From a virus, in the IMG/VR virus record IMGVR_UViG_3300030333_001894, positions 1-26,911 of that record: a stretch of 26,911 nt of DNA; one strand, 5' to 3'. Position 1 is the first letter of the stretch. Each line of letters starts with the position of its first letter. Both the position numbers and the translations under genes were made by a program. This document shows positions 12,906 to 20,159 of the stretch, in pieces. The notes below the pieces were generated by a model. That model saw only the letters and a program-made list of their open reading frames with translations, was not told the DNA's origin and did not search any database.

Positions 12906-15455
12906 ATGGCAGCGACTATTGACGGTATTATTAATGAACCCACGATTAATTTCGTAGGTAAAGACGGTTTTTTCTGGTGGGTTGGTGAAGTAGAAGACAA
13001 CGAAGATCCTATGGAACTTGGTCGAGTAAAGACTAGGATTCTAGGATACTATACTAATGTACAGGGAGGAACAACTGCTGATCTTCCTACAGATAAACTT
13101 CCTTGGGCAACTGTATTACAACACACATGTCAACCAGGTAATGACGGACAAGGTGAGAGTTCTGGACAACTTCAACCTGGTGCTATTGTCATGGGTTTCT
13201 TCATGGATGGAGAAAACGCACAGATGCCTATTGTTATTGGTGTATTGCGTGTAACTAAATCTTCAGATACTAGAACTAAACAACAGTTTACTTTTACAGG
13301 TGAACAATTTGAAGATGGTGTTGGAGTCAATCATGCTGCTAAACATCCTGCAAACGTAAATGATTCATTAGCAACATCACAAGGTGAAGGTTATTTACGA
13401 CAAGGTAATACTAACGCAGTTGCATTACCAGGTATGTTGACTACAGAACCTGGTGGTAATGGTTCTCCCGATAATATTGGTAATGCCACTGGTATTGCAG
13501 GTGGTATACATAACCCAATTAAACCAAAAGATCCTAGTCTACCAATCCCTATAGCAAATGGTGTTGGCGGACCTTTTAAATCAATGGAGTATAAGTTATC
13601 TTATCTCATTGAAGAAATTTCAGAGATTGCTGCTGTCTTAGTAAAAACTGAAAAAGATGGTGAGTTTATTGATATGGTTACAGGTAAACTTGTAACTGTT
13701 AAAGAACTTACAGCAAAACTACAAAATTTCTTGAGTGCTATATTTACACAGGTAATTGGTGCTATCAGACAGTCACTAGCAAATCTAGCAGAGCAGTTAG
13801 ATGTCGTAAATTTATTAGCAAGTGCTACTGGTATCCCATTTGTTGTTTTTACTACAATTCAAACAGCAGTTACACAGATACTAAGTCAGTTATGCATTAT
13901 TGATAGTCAGTTACTAGGTTATATTACTAATCCTCTTGCATCTGTAACAAACGTCTTAAACAGTTTCTTAGATGGAATTATAAGTAAAGCAGAGATGATT
14001 TTACAGAGTGTTCAGAAAGTAATTGATGATGTTGTATGTAATGTCGAGAAGATTGTCAATAAAGCACTCGGCATTGTAAATGATGTAAAATCTATTGTAA
14101 ATGGTATTGGTAAAGCAAAAGAAATTATTGATGCTTGGGAAAAAGCAACAGAAATTTTTGAGGTCGCAACTGATCTGTTCAAGAAGAATCTAAACTTGAC
14201 TGGATTGATGGCAATCTTCCTTAAATTTGCAGCAGGTAATTGTAATAGACCTGTTGATGGAGGTAAAGATATTAAAGGTTTCTATCCTTTATTCGGTGTG
14301 ACAAGTTGTACTGAAAGTGAGTTAGAAAAGATTAATAAAATTAGAGGACGTAGTTCTGGTAAGTGTGGTGAAAATGATGCGGGCGGTGGTTTAATTGATA
14401 ATATTTTTAATAAAGCAGATCCTTATATACAATCTGCTACCACATATATCAATGGTGCATATGATTTATTCATAGGAACACCTGGTAGAGAAGGAACTCA
14501 AAGAAAGAATGAAAACGGAACTACACATACCTCAATCAAACTTAACAATAAAGAACATGCTAAGTGGAAGTGGTTGCAGGCGAAGAGAAAAGAAAAACCA
14601 AATATGTCTGAAGAGGCATTAAATGTTGCATATGCAGAATACATAAAGGGTCAAACTGGAGATAACAATGATGATGCAGTTTTAGTTGCAGATCATTCTT
14701 CTTATGCAGGTAATTATACCTGTGAAGTACATGGGGACGATTGTAAACAAATTGATGGTGATTATGTTCGCACTATTGATGGAGATTATCACCTAAAAGT
14801 TACTGGTGATTGTCATATTGAAGTGGGTGGTGGTTTCTTCCTTGATGCAGAAGGTGCTCCTAAAGTTGTTGACAAGCATGGTAATAAGAAGAACGAAAAA
14901 GTTCAAAAGCATACAATTAAATTTGGATCTGATGTTGATATGAGTGTCGTTGGTGCTAAGTTTGAGTTACAAGGTGCTGAGGCAAACATTGCATCTACAT
15001 CAACTAAAATTACTGGTAGTATTTTTGAGAACTCTTCAACTCAACAAACATGTAGTGCAGGTGAAATGATTTTATCAGCAGATAACTCTATTACTATTGC
15101 TACAACTACATTATTTGAAACTATTAACTTCCCACCATCACCAATTCCTAAGATAAAAGCAGGTATCATTAGAAAAATTGGTGGTTCTTGTGAGACTGTC
15201 ATGACACCCGCAGGTTCTGCTGCTGATGCTATTCCTAGATATATTGTTGCGAATCCTGCAGGTCCAATATCTGTTACCTCTGGTGCTACTGGATATAACA
15301 ATAATGTTCTTACAGGTCTCTTTAATGTCAATGTCGCTGCGGGTGCCATTACAATGAATTCTTCTACTGCCACATCTATTATTGCTGGTGGTGCAATGAA
15401 CCTCACAGCAGGTGCAGTTATGAAACTGACAGCAGCAAGTATATTCCTAAACTGA
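12906..15455 (+). CDS. 5: Baseplate hub/cell-puncturing spike gp5, without a lysozyme domain
   Basis: 849 residues (T4 gp5 is 575). Residues ~20-118 form the gp5 OB-fold: FFWWVGEVEDNEDPMELGRV, KLPWATVLQHTCQPG and GENAQMPIVIGVL match T4 'WFVGVVEDR.DP..LGRV' and 'LPW..V.QP'. T4 gp5 has lysozyme next; here residues ~215-430 are long amphipathic or coiled helices (ISEIAAVLVKTE ... VEKIVNKALGIVNDVKSIV). No E-8-D-5-T lysozyme motif is seen. From residue 615 an octapeptide repeat, QIDGDYVR/TIDGDYHL/KVTGDCHI, equals the T4 VxGxxxxx needle repeat and marks the triple beta-helix. The C-terminal part (about 690-849) is Ala/Ser/Thr/Gly-rich and beta-prone. It pierces the outer membrane with gp27 as its base. 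Confidence 0.88.
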   Translation: MAATIDGIINEPTINFVGKDGFFWWVGEVEDNEDPMELGRVKTRILGYYTNVQGGTTADLPTDKLPWATVLQHTCQPGNDGQGESSGQLQPGAIVMGFFMDGENAQMPIVIGVLRVTKSSDTRTKQQFTFTGEQFEDGVGVNHAAKHPANVNDSLATSQGEGYLRQGNTNAVALPGMLTTEPGGNGSPDNIGNATGIAGGIHNPIKPKDPSLPIPIANGVGGPFKSMEYKLSYLIEEISEIAAVLVKTEKDGEFIDMVTGKLVTVKELTAKLQNFLSAIFTQVIGAIRQSLANLAEQLDVVNLLASATGIPFVVFTTIQTAVTQILSQLCIIDSQLLGYITNPLASVTNVLNSFLDGIISKAEMILQSVQKVIDDVVCNVEKIVNKALGIVNDVKSIVNGIGKAKEIIDAWEKATEIFEVATDLFKKNLNLTGLMAIFLKFAAGNCNRPVDGGKDIKGFYPLFGVTSCTESELEKINKIRGRSSGKCGENDAGGGLIDNIFNKADPYIQSATTYINGAYDLFIGTPGREGTQRKNENGTTHTSIKLNNKEHAKWKWLQAKRKEKPNMSEEALNVAYAEYIKGQTGDNNDDAVLVADHSSYAGNYTCEVHGDDCKQIDGDYVRTIDGDYHLKVTGDCHIEVGGGFFLDAEGAPKVVDKHGNKKNEKVQKHTIKFGSDVDMSVVGAKFELQGAEANIASTSTKITGSIFENSSTQQTCSAGEMILSADNSITIATTTLFETINFPPSPIPKIKAGIIRKIGGSCETVMTPAGSAADAIPRYIVANPAGPISVTSGATGYNNNVLTGLFNVNVAAGAITMNSSTATSIIAGGAMNLTAGAVMKLTAASIFLN

Positions 15456-15458
15456 TCC

Positions 15459-15487
15459 TTGACACTTGACCTCCGATCCCTTATAAT
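15459..15487 (+). promoter_or_regulatory. Consensus host sigma-70 promoter (TTGACA-17-TATAAT)
   Basis: TTGACA at 15459-15464 and TATAAT at 15482-15487, separated by exactly 17 bp: both hexamers are perfect. Transcription should start near 15494, just before the 15509 gene. It is the strongest host-type promoter in the window and begins four bases after the gp5 stop. Confidence 0.85.
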
Positions 15488-15508
15488 ATTAAGGTAAACG
15501 AGAATCAA

Positions 15509-15730
15509 ATGACAGACGATTTTGCGAAAGATCTAACTCAGATCTACATTGATCAGGTATTCATTAACTTTTCTCGTAGATCTGTAAAGATCGTAGATAG
15601 TGATGGTTATGATGATACTATCGAATGGAAATGGAATGAAGAGGGTGCTAATGGATTTTTGGAAACAGTGACCAATATCCAAAATAGTGTACCTTCAGAA
15701 ATAGTAACCTATTGTTTTTCTGAAAAATGA
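15509..15730 (+). CDS. Small acidic hypothetical protein (73 aa)
   Basis: First gene after the sigma-70 promoter. The product is acidic and soluble (FAKDLTQIYIDQVFINFSRR, then DGYDDTIEWKWNEEG), with no membrane segment, Cys cluster or catalytic motif. I recall similar short proteins in other cyanophages but no function. It ends in an ATGA overlap with the next gene (15727-15730). Position behind a strong host promoter suggests early expression and perhaps a host-takeover role; this is inference. Confidence 0.7.
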   Translation: MTDDFAKDLTQIYIDQVFINFSRRSVKIVDSDGYDDTIEWKWNEEGANGFLETVTNIQNSVPSEIVTYCFSEK

Positions 15731-15951
15731 ACCCACCTATCAACTGCACTGAACAAGAAGCTCAAGATCATCTTGAGTTTTTGATAAGTATGTGCGAACG
15801 TAATAGAGTTATCTGGAGAATTGAACGTGAAGATGGTAAGGCAGTATTAATGTCACCTATCTTACAATCTTCTCTTCCTGTATCAGATGATGTGGTAACT
15901 CAAGTTGAAGAGTTTCGTAAACAGTATCTGGAACGGGAGGACGCTGCATGA
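15727..15951 (+). CDS. Small hypothetical protein (74 aa)
   Basis: Starts in an ATGA overlap. The sequence contains CTEQEAQDHLEFLISMCERN followed by VIWRIEREDGKAVLMSPILQ. The layout (a helix of about 20 residues, a short strand, 'EDGKAVLM.P') loosely recalls Phd/YefM-type antitoxins, where a helix precedes a '.G.P.AVL..' strand, but there is no adjacent toxin gene and I do not assign it. A GGGAGG ribosome site for the following microprotein is embedded near its 3' end (15935-15940). Confidence 0.7.
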   Translation: MNPPINCTEQEAQDHLEFLISMCERNRVIWRIEREDGKAVLMSPILQSSLPVSDDVVTQVEEFRKQYLEREDAA

Positions 15952-16034
15952 ACAACATCGGATTAGAAGTTGTATTTTGGACTATACTATCTGTATATCT
16001 TCTTGCAAAAATAGGAGTATTCAAAAAGAAATGA
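15948..16034 (+). CDS. 28-aa single-span membrane microprotein
   Basis: ATG at 15948-15950 overlaps the upstream TGA, and the TGA at 16032-16034 overlaps the next ATG: ATGA junctions on both sides. The product is MNNIGLEVVFWTILSVYLLA followed by KIGVFKKK: a short acidic N-terminus, about 18 hydrophobic residues and a basic C-terminus, i.e. one transmembrane helix with N-out/C-in charge. GGGAGG lies seven bases upstream. The perfect fit into the operon makes it a likely real gene despite its size. Function unknown. Confidence 0.7.
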   Translation: MNNIGLEVVFWTILSVYLLAKIGVFKKK

Positions 16035-16309
16035 AACTAACTCAAGAACTAATTGACCAAATCCAAGAAGCAATGCTACACACCAAAAAGGATGGCACTG
16101 TCAACTGGAAAGATACTGATGAAGTTGTAGTTCAGTTAGCAGGAACATTTGCTGCTGACAGGTTTATTGTTATCAAGAATAGGACAAAGGATCCAGTAAT
16201 TTCTGCTGCACCACATCCTAGATATGATTACGAAAAGAAGGAGTTTATCAAAGATGAAGATCCCAAATTGGCAACACCACTCAAAGAAGGAGAGGAAAAG
16301 GCATCTTAA
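16031..16309 (+). CDS. Conserved hypothetical protein (92 aa)
   Basis: Start placed at ATG 16031, in an ATGA overlap with the membrane microprotein; AGGAG lies 13 bases upstream. A longer frame from 15905 is open but its extra residues are the shadow of two other genes. Product: KLTQELIDQIQEAMLHTKKD, then GTVNWKDTDEVVVQLAGTFA and a Lys/Glu/Pro-rich end. It looks like a small mixed alpha/beta soluble protein; no known family. Its last 56 nt overlap a possible small basic ORF starting at 16254. Confidence 0.7.
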   Translation: MKLTQELIDQIQEAMLHTKKDGTVNWKDTDEVVVQLAGTFAADRFIVIKNRTKDPVISAAPHPRYDYEKKEFIKDEDPKLATPLKEGEEKAS

Positions 16310-16385
16310 ACCTCAGGCACTTCGTGCTGCTCGAAAACGATTGCAAGCATTGAAAAAGCGATTGGGAGTGTGGCGAAATAGGTAG
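16254..16385 (+). CDS. Candidate small basic protein overlapping the tRNA gene (43 aa)
   Basis: ATG 16254 lies in the +1 frame of the preceding gene, with AAGGAG at 16238-16243 ten bases upstream. The product is very basic (HHSKKERKRHLKPQALRAAR followed by KRLQALKKRLGVWRNR), and could bind nucleic acid. Its last seven codons and stop lie inside tRNA-Leu (from 16364), so RNase P cleavage of the tRNA would cut the message before the stop. Either translation precedes processing or the ORF is fortuitous. Confidence 0.4.
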   Translation: MKIPNWQHHSKKERKRHLKPQALRAARKRLQALKKRLGVWRNR

Positions 16386-16447
16386 ACGCACCAGACTTAA
16401 AATCTGTTGACCATGTGGTCGTAAGAGTTCAAATCTCTTCACTCCTA
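16364..16447 (+). tRNA. tRNA-Leu (UAA)
   Basis: An 84-nt class II tRNA. The acceptor stem GGGAGTG pairs with CACTCCT (first pair G-U), the D arm is GCG/CGC with loop AAATAGGTAGA, and the anticodon loop is CTTAAAA (16396-16402) with anticodon TAA at 16398-16400. A long variable arm with a GACC/GGTC hairpin follows, then the T arm AAGAG-TTCAAAT-CTCTT and discriminator A447. CCA is not encoded. It decodes UUA, a heavily used Leu codon in this AT-rich genome. It is probably transcribed from the 15459 promoter at the end of the small operon. Confidence 0.95.
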
Positions 16448-16450
16448 TGC

Positions 16451-16478
16451 TTGACAATCTTTGAAAATGTGTTATAGT
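16451..16478 (+). promoter_or_regulatory. Sigma-70-type promoter (TTGACA-16-TATAGT)
   Basis: A perfect -35 TTGACA (16451-16456) starts four bases after the tRNA. The -10 TATAGT (16473-16478) is separated by 16 bp. Predicted start is near 16485. No protein gene of useful size lies between this promoter and the terminator at 16552-16585. Confidence 0.7.
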
Positions 16479-16484
16479 TATCTG

Positions 16485-16585
16485 GAGGGAGTACAAAAGA
16501 TCTCTATTTAGAAAGAGTGCCCTCCATGTTAAAGTAAGTGTTTGTTTAAAGAGAGAGGTGCGTGGGAAACACCTCTCTTTTTTTT
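16485..16585 (+). ncRNA. Putative ~100-nt small noncoding RNA
   Basis: Bounded by a sigma-70-type promoter and a strong intrinsic terminator with no ORF of more than a few codons inside. A 5' stem of 7 bp, TGGAGGG (16483-16489) with CCCTCCA (16520-16526), would enclose a loop holding a weaker CTCT/AGAG pairing (16502-16505 with 16514-16517). A single-stranded A/T-rich stretch (about 16527-16551) leads to the terminator hairpin. This promoter-stem-linker-terminator layout is typical of trans-acting sRNAs. It matches no RNA family that I recognise. Confidence 0.55.
16552..16585 (+). terminator. Strong rho-independent terminator
   Basis: AGAGAGGTG (16552-16560) pairs perfectly over 9 bp with CACCTCTCT (16570-16578) around a nine-base loop, followed by an uninterrupted T run to 16585. 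It closes the small operon/tRNA/sRNA island and insulates the late gene that follows. Confidence 0.92.
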
Positions 16586-16592
16586 CTAAATA
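16585..16592 (+). promoter_or_regulatory. Late-type promoter motif TCTAAATA (for the 16614 gene)
   Basis: Begins on the last T of the terminator's T run and ends 21 nt before the ATG at 16614, so termination of early-type transcription and late initiation meet at one base. Confidence 0.65.
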
Positions 16593-16613
16593 AAATTAAG
16601 TAATTTATTCATT

Positions 16614-17276
16614 ATGGCATACCTAGTTCATCCTTTACCTCCAAGAAAAGTATGGGTAAAGAAAGAATACTTATATGATCTAGAAAAAGGTCATGGAGAA
16701 CTCACACCTGGCATTTGGATCTCAGTAAGGAGTATTCAAGCAAAGGCATTATATTTTGAGACATTGCTAACTGATTATGGTGCACTTTTCGATAAGTTGC
16801 CACTCAGTGCATTTGTATGGAAACCAGATATTAATTGGGATGATCAGTTGCCACTAGATGTATTAGAACTGTGGGATTGTTTTGATTATAATATTACAGT
16901 TGTAGAGAAACCTATACTAGGTAGATGTCAGTTCTTTGGTAAGGACAAGAAGATGCACGCAGGTGAGTATGAGTTTACTATTGATACTGCACATCCTGAC
17001 TTCTCTGTATTAGATGTAAACTTCTCAGAACATGATCCAGAACATAAGACATTCAATATTATTGCACTAGATAACGGACAATTTGCAGCACAACCAAATA
17101 ACAGATGTCAGTTCTTTGATAATAGTTTAGTTGATAATGATAACCTCAAGAAACCTGACTTTAAAGTATGCACACAAAACTATGCAGTAGAAACTCTACC
17201 AAAGTGGTGGTCTGTAGGACATACAGATGAATGGGCATACAAAACAGGAGAAGAAGAGGCAGATGAATCTGTATAA
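16614..17276 (+). CDS. Conserved cyanophage protein of unknown function (220 aa)
   Basis: The product opens MAYLVHPLPPRKVWVKKEYL, with later landmarks GELTPGIWISVRSIQAKALY, FETLLTDYGALFDKLPLSAF, LELWDCFDYNITVVEK and HKTFNIIALDNGQFAAQPNN. I recognise this as a protein conserved among T4-like cyanophages, but no function is established to my knowledge. It is Trp/Tyr/Asp-rich, soluble and without signal or membrane segment. Its late-type promoter and location before the fibre genes suggest a virion or morphogenesis role, by inference only. The TAA stop is part of the next gene's late promoter. Confidence 0.75.
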   Translation: MAYLVHPLPPRKVWVKKEYLYDLEKGHGELTPGIWISVRSIQAKALYFETLLTDYGALFDKLPLSAFVWKPDINWDDQLPLDVLELWDCFDYNITVVEKPILGRCQFFGKDKKMHAGEYEFTIDTAHPDFSVLDVNFSEHDPEHKTFNIIALDNGQFAAQPNNRCQFFDNSLVDNDNLKKPDFKVCTQNYAVETLPKWWSVGHTDEWAYKTGEEEADESV

Positions 17277-17279
17277 ATA
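17272..17279 (+). promoter_or_regulatory. Perfect T4 late-promoter consensus TATAAATA (for the 17307 gene)
   Basis: Exact TATAAATA overlapping the stop codon of the 16614 gene, 27 nt before the GTG start at 17307; the same arrangement as at gp27/cp12. Confidence 0.7.
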
Positions 17280-17306
17280 GACCTGTAGGAAATAGTGTGA
17301 TTATTC

Positions 17307-18638
17307 GTGGGAACTAAGAAGATTTCTCAGTTGGAAACAATTTCAGACTCTAACCTGTCTGGAGAAGCAATTCTTCCAGTGGTTGTATCTGACCCTTTGA
17401 TTCCCAACAGAAAGGCAAAAGTAAATCAACTCTTTAAAGGAGTAGCTCAAGGTACTAAAGATGCACCTGGTTTGTGCTTCGATTTGGACAGAGATAGTGG
17501 TCTCTACCAATCAGCATATGACCAACTGGGAATGTCTTTTGGAGATGGTGGTTTGTATATGTCTCGCATTGTCAATAGTTCGACAAGTGCTTCTTTATAT
17601 GTGACTGCGGTTGATGACACTAGAGATAATTCTGATATTGTTTTTTCACCGAAAGGAACGGGATCTGTAAAAGTAACGGGTCAATTTGTTATTGATGATG
17701 GTTCTTTTATTCTTGAAGATGCTCAAGGACCGAAAGCAAGATTTGAAATCAGTAACATTGGAACAGGAACTAATACCAGAATTATGACATTACCTACTAT
17801 TACCTCTGGTAATGGTACGGTTTTAGTTGGTGATGATACACAACAGACGTTAAGAAACAAAACTATTCTTATTGATGAGGATAATCTTGTTCTTACTGAT
17901 GGTAACGAAGAAGCAATCTTCCAAATCAACTGGCCAACTTCTCTAGATACTCGTAGATCTTATTTTCTACCAGACGCAGGTACAGTTACTACAACTGCTG
18001 AACCCACTGCTACTGCATCTACTTTACTAGATACTAAGTCAGAACAAATTGTTCTATCAAAACAGTTTGTTGATGTAAAATTTGCACCTACAGCAGAAGC
18101 AAATGCTTTCTATGCACAGGTTAATACTTCAGCATTAACAGCGAATAGAACTATCACAGTTCCTGATTTGAATGTCACACTTGTAGGTACTGGTGCAACT
18201 CAGGTTTTATCTAACAAATCTATTCAAGGTTTGATTCTTGCAGATACAACAGATGTTACTAAGAAACTTACATTTAGTCTTGATAACATCAATACAGGAA
18301 CTAACGAAACTCTTGAATTCCCACCTACAGATAACCTAAATAATGGTGGTGCTGAAAATGTTATTGTTCTTGAGAGAGCAATACAGACAATGCGAGGTAA
18401 AACTCTTATTGATGCAAAATTCGACCGAGTTGACTCAGGCGGTGGAGCAACATTCACAGTCCAAGTAGACACAACTAACATTACTGGTAACAGAACTGTT
18501 AAGTTCCCAGACGCAGATGCAACTTTGCTTTCTACTCAAAACGTTACGCTAGAAGATGTTAGTTTTGGTGCAGGTATTGGAGCACAAAACTTGACAGGAC
18601 AAACTAGACAACAACAATTCTTTTACGCAGGATTCTAA
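17307..18638 (+). CDS. Virion structural protein, tail-fibre-like repeats (443 aa)
   Basis: GTG start at 17307. The N-terminus GTKKISQLETISDSNLSGEA then ILPVVVSDPLIPNRKAKVNQ resembles the 'TKKISQL......g....PVV......N.K..V.QL' capsid- or baseplate-binding start of marine phage fibre proteins. Downstream, beta-strand repeats 'NRTI.(V/F)PD...TL' recur at residues 280 and 395 with 'LSNKSI'/'LRNKTI' linkers between them, typical of trimeric tail-fibre shafts. C-terminus ends in LTGQTRQQQFFYAGF. It probably forms part of the fibre or baseplate periphery; which T4 protein it replaces (gp9-gp12 group) cannot be told by eye. Confidence 0.7.
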   Translation: MGTKKISQLETISDSNLSGEAILPVVVSDPLIPNRKAKVNQLFKGVAQGTKDAPGLCFDLDRDSGLYQSAYDQLGMSFGDGGLYMSRIVNSSTSASLYVTAVDDTRDNSDIVFSPKGTGSVKVTGQFVIDDGSFILEDAQGPKARFEISNIGTGTNTRIMTLPTITSGNGTVLVGDDTQQTLRNKTILIDEDNLVLTDGNEEAIFQINWPTSLDTRRSYFLPDAGTVTTTAEPTATASTLLDTKSEQIVLSKQFVDVKFAPTAEANAFYAQVNTSALTANRTITVPDLNVTLVGTGATQVLSNKSIQGLILADTTDVTKKLTFSLDNINTGTNETLEFPPTDNLNNGGAENVIVLERAIQTMRGKTLIDAKFDRVDSGGGATFTVQVDTTNITGNRTVKFPDADATLLSTQNVTLEDVSFGAGIGAQNLTGQTRQQQFFYAGF

Positions 18639-18644
18639 ATTAAA

Positions 18645-20129
18645 ATGGCAGACCAAGGACTCTTAGGACAATCAAAACCTGCAGGAACAACTAACACGTT
18701 ACTGTATGGTGCACCTATTGCTCAATCGGCAAGTGCAGTATTAACTATTGCCAATGATGGCACGGGAGCAGCATATGACGTTGCTATCAAAGATTATGAC
18801 CAGAAACTAACTGTTGATGGTTCGGCAAATGCATATAAATTACACAAGGGTGATGTTGTAACGGGATATAGATTTGCTCTTGGAACACCATTTCCATTAG
18901 CAGCAAACTTACCTGTAGGAAGTACTGTTACATCTACAGATGGTGAGAAGAAAGCAAAATTTGAATCATATTATATTCCTCCATTTACATCTATTGCAGT
19001 TAAGAGCAGAGCAATAAGACAGGTTACAGTTGAATCTACTACAGGAACTTTTGCTGTAGGTGAAACTTTAACTAAAGGAAGTGGTGGTAATACAGCAGTA
19101 GTAACAGTATATGGAGTATTATCTGGACAAGGAAGTGTAGCGTTGTATGTTGGTCCTACAACTCTTTCTGGTTCTGGATCAGAAATTGTTGCAGGTGATT
19201 CACTTACTTCATCTGGTGGTGCAACTGGAACTATATCATCTGGTGGTGTTGGAGCTGCATCAAATGACTTCACCTTCACTACTTCTGGTGGAACTGAAAG
19301 CATGTATATTGATGACAACGTTGCAGGTAGTGGTGGACAAGATATTACAGTATTTGGTGATAGATCATATAGATTTGATGTATCAGACTCATCTATGAGT
19401 GGTCTAGTATTTGCACTATCTACAACTGTCAACGGACAGTGGGGTCCTGATGGAACTGCTGGCAACTCTGATGATGGAACTGAATATACTACAGGTAAAA
19501 CAAGTAGTGGAACTCCTGGTTCTGGTGGAACTGCATATGTTCAGTATGACTTTAGTGCAAACACAAGTTTACCTGCACAGTTCTATTATTATGAAACAAC
19601 AGTTGGAACTGCTGCTAACTCTAGTTACGGTGGTTCAAATAGATTAATTCTTACATCTACTGCATACACATATGATGAAATTTATGTGTATGATGTTGAA
19701 GGAACATGGGTAAACTCTACTGATGGATTTATCTTTAGTGGAGTAACTTACACAGTAACTGGTCAGACTTCTGAACCTTATGGTGTTGTTAGAAGTTACA
19801 GTGGTAATACTCTTTACATTATCAAAGGTCTTAACTCAGCAGACTTTGCTGGTTCTGATACTTTCCAAGATGTACCTGCAAGCAATACAGCAACTAGATC
19901 TACTGTAACTGTCAGTAGTGTTGATGTTGCATCAACTGCGGTTGAAGTTGGTAACTATCTTGCAAAAGATGTTGCTAATGGCAACAACGAGATCGATAAG
20001 ATCACTTCCCTTGTTATTGGTCCTGGTGAAAGACTTATTGTTGAGAGTGCAACTCAAAACAATGTCTTCAGTCTGATTGGATTTGAGGATAATTCAACAG
20101 CTCTTACGACTCGTGTATTCGGTTCGTAA
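18645..20129 (+). CDS. Virion structural protein, beta-rich (494 aa)
   Basis: ATG six bases after the previous stop, so it is co-transcribed. The sequence is poor in Lys/Arg and rich in Gly, Ser, Thr and Val, with strand-turn patterns (GTFAVGETLTKGSGGNTAVV about 135-154; SGSEIVAGDSLTSSGGATGT; TVTGQTSEPYGVVRSYSGNT). The 'GETLT..SGGNTA.V' and 'GDSLTSSGGATGTISSG' repeats are common in phage fibre or virion-decoration proteins. The N-terminal part (LYGAPIAQSASAVLTIANDG, then YKLHKGDVVTGYRFALGTPF) looks like a separate folded domain. Probably a structural component co-assembled with the neighbouring 443- and 1319-residue proteins. Confidence 0.65.
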   Translation: MADQGLLGQSKPAGTTNTLLYGAPIAQSASAVLTIANDGTGAAYDVAIKDYDQKLTVDGSANAYKLHKGDVVTGYRFALGTPFPLAANLPVGSTVTSTDGEKKAKFESYYIPPFTSIAVKSRAIRQVTVESTTGTFAVGETLTKGSGGNTAVVTVYGVLSGQGSVALYVGPTTLSGSGSEIVAGDSLTSSGGATGTISSGGVGAASNDFTFTTSGGTESMYIDDNVAGSGGQDITVFGDRSYRFDVSDSSMSGLVFALSTTVNGQWGPDGTAGNSDDGTEYTTGKTSSGTPGSGGTAYVQYDFSANTSLPAQFYYYETTVGTAANSSYGGSNRLILTSTAYTYDEIYVYDVEGTWVNSTDGFIFSGVTYTVTGQTSEPYGVVRSYSGNTLYIIKGLNSADFAGSDTFQDVPASNTATRSTVTVSSVDVASTAVEVGNYLAKDVANGNNEIDKITSLVIGPGERLIVESATQNNVFSLIGFEDNSTALTTRVFGS

Positions 20130-20133
20130 TCCC

Positions 20134-20141
20134 AATAAATA
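20134..20141 (+). promoter_or_regulatory. Late-type promoter motif AATAAATA (for the 20160 gene)
   Basis: Matches NATAAATA; lies between the stop of the 18645 gene and the ATG at 20160, ending 18 nt before it. Confidence 0.6.
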
Positions 20142-20159
20142 CTACAAAGCAGATAGGTA

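Noticed and set aside
15041-15508. 155-codon - strand ORF opposite the gp5 3' end
   Set aside because: It is antisense to the Ala/Thr-rich needle part of gp5, has hydrophobic low-complexity content typical of shadows, and covers the strong + strand promoter.
15727-15951. Phd/YefM-type antitoxin
   Set aside because: Only a loose resemblance in the 'EDGKAVLM' strand and no neighbouring toxin-like gene.
15905-16309. Long version (134 aa) of the 92-residue gene
   Set aside because: The extra N-terminal residues are out-of-frame shadow of two ATGA-linked genes; ATG 16031 has its own ribosome site and ATGA overlap.
16364-16447. tRNA-Leu as an integration (att) site
   Set aside because: No integrase or direct repeat is seen; lytic T4-like phages carry tRNAs for translation.
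18632-18640. TCTAAATTA as a late promoter for the 18645 gene
   Set aside because: Mismatch in the core and only a few bases before the ATG, unlike the 18-35 nt spacing of the other motifs; co-transcription with the 17307 gene is sufficient.
18971-19465. 164-codon - strand ORF inside the 494-residue virion protein gene
   Set aside because: Pro/Val/Ser-rich shadow of a Gly/Thr-rich gene; no ribosome site or coherent domain.
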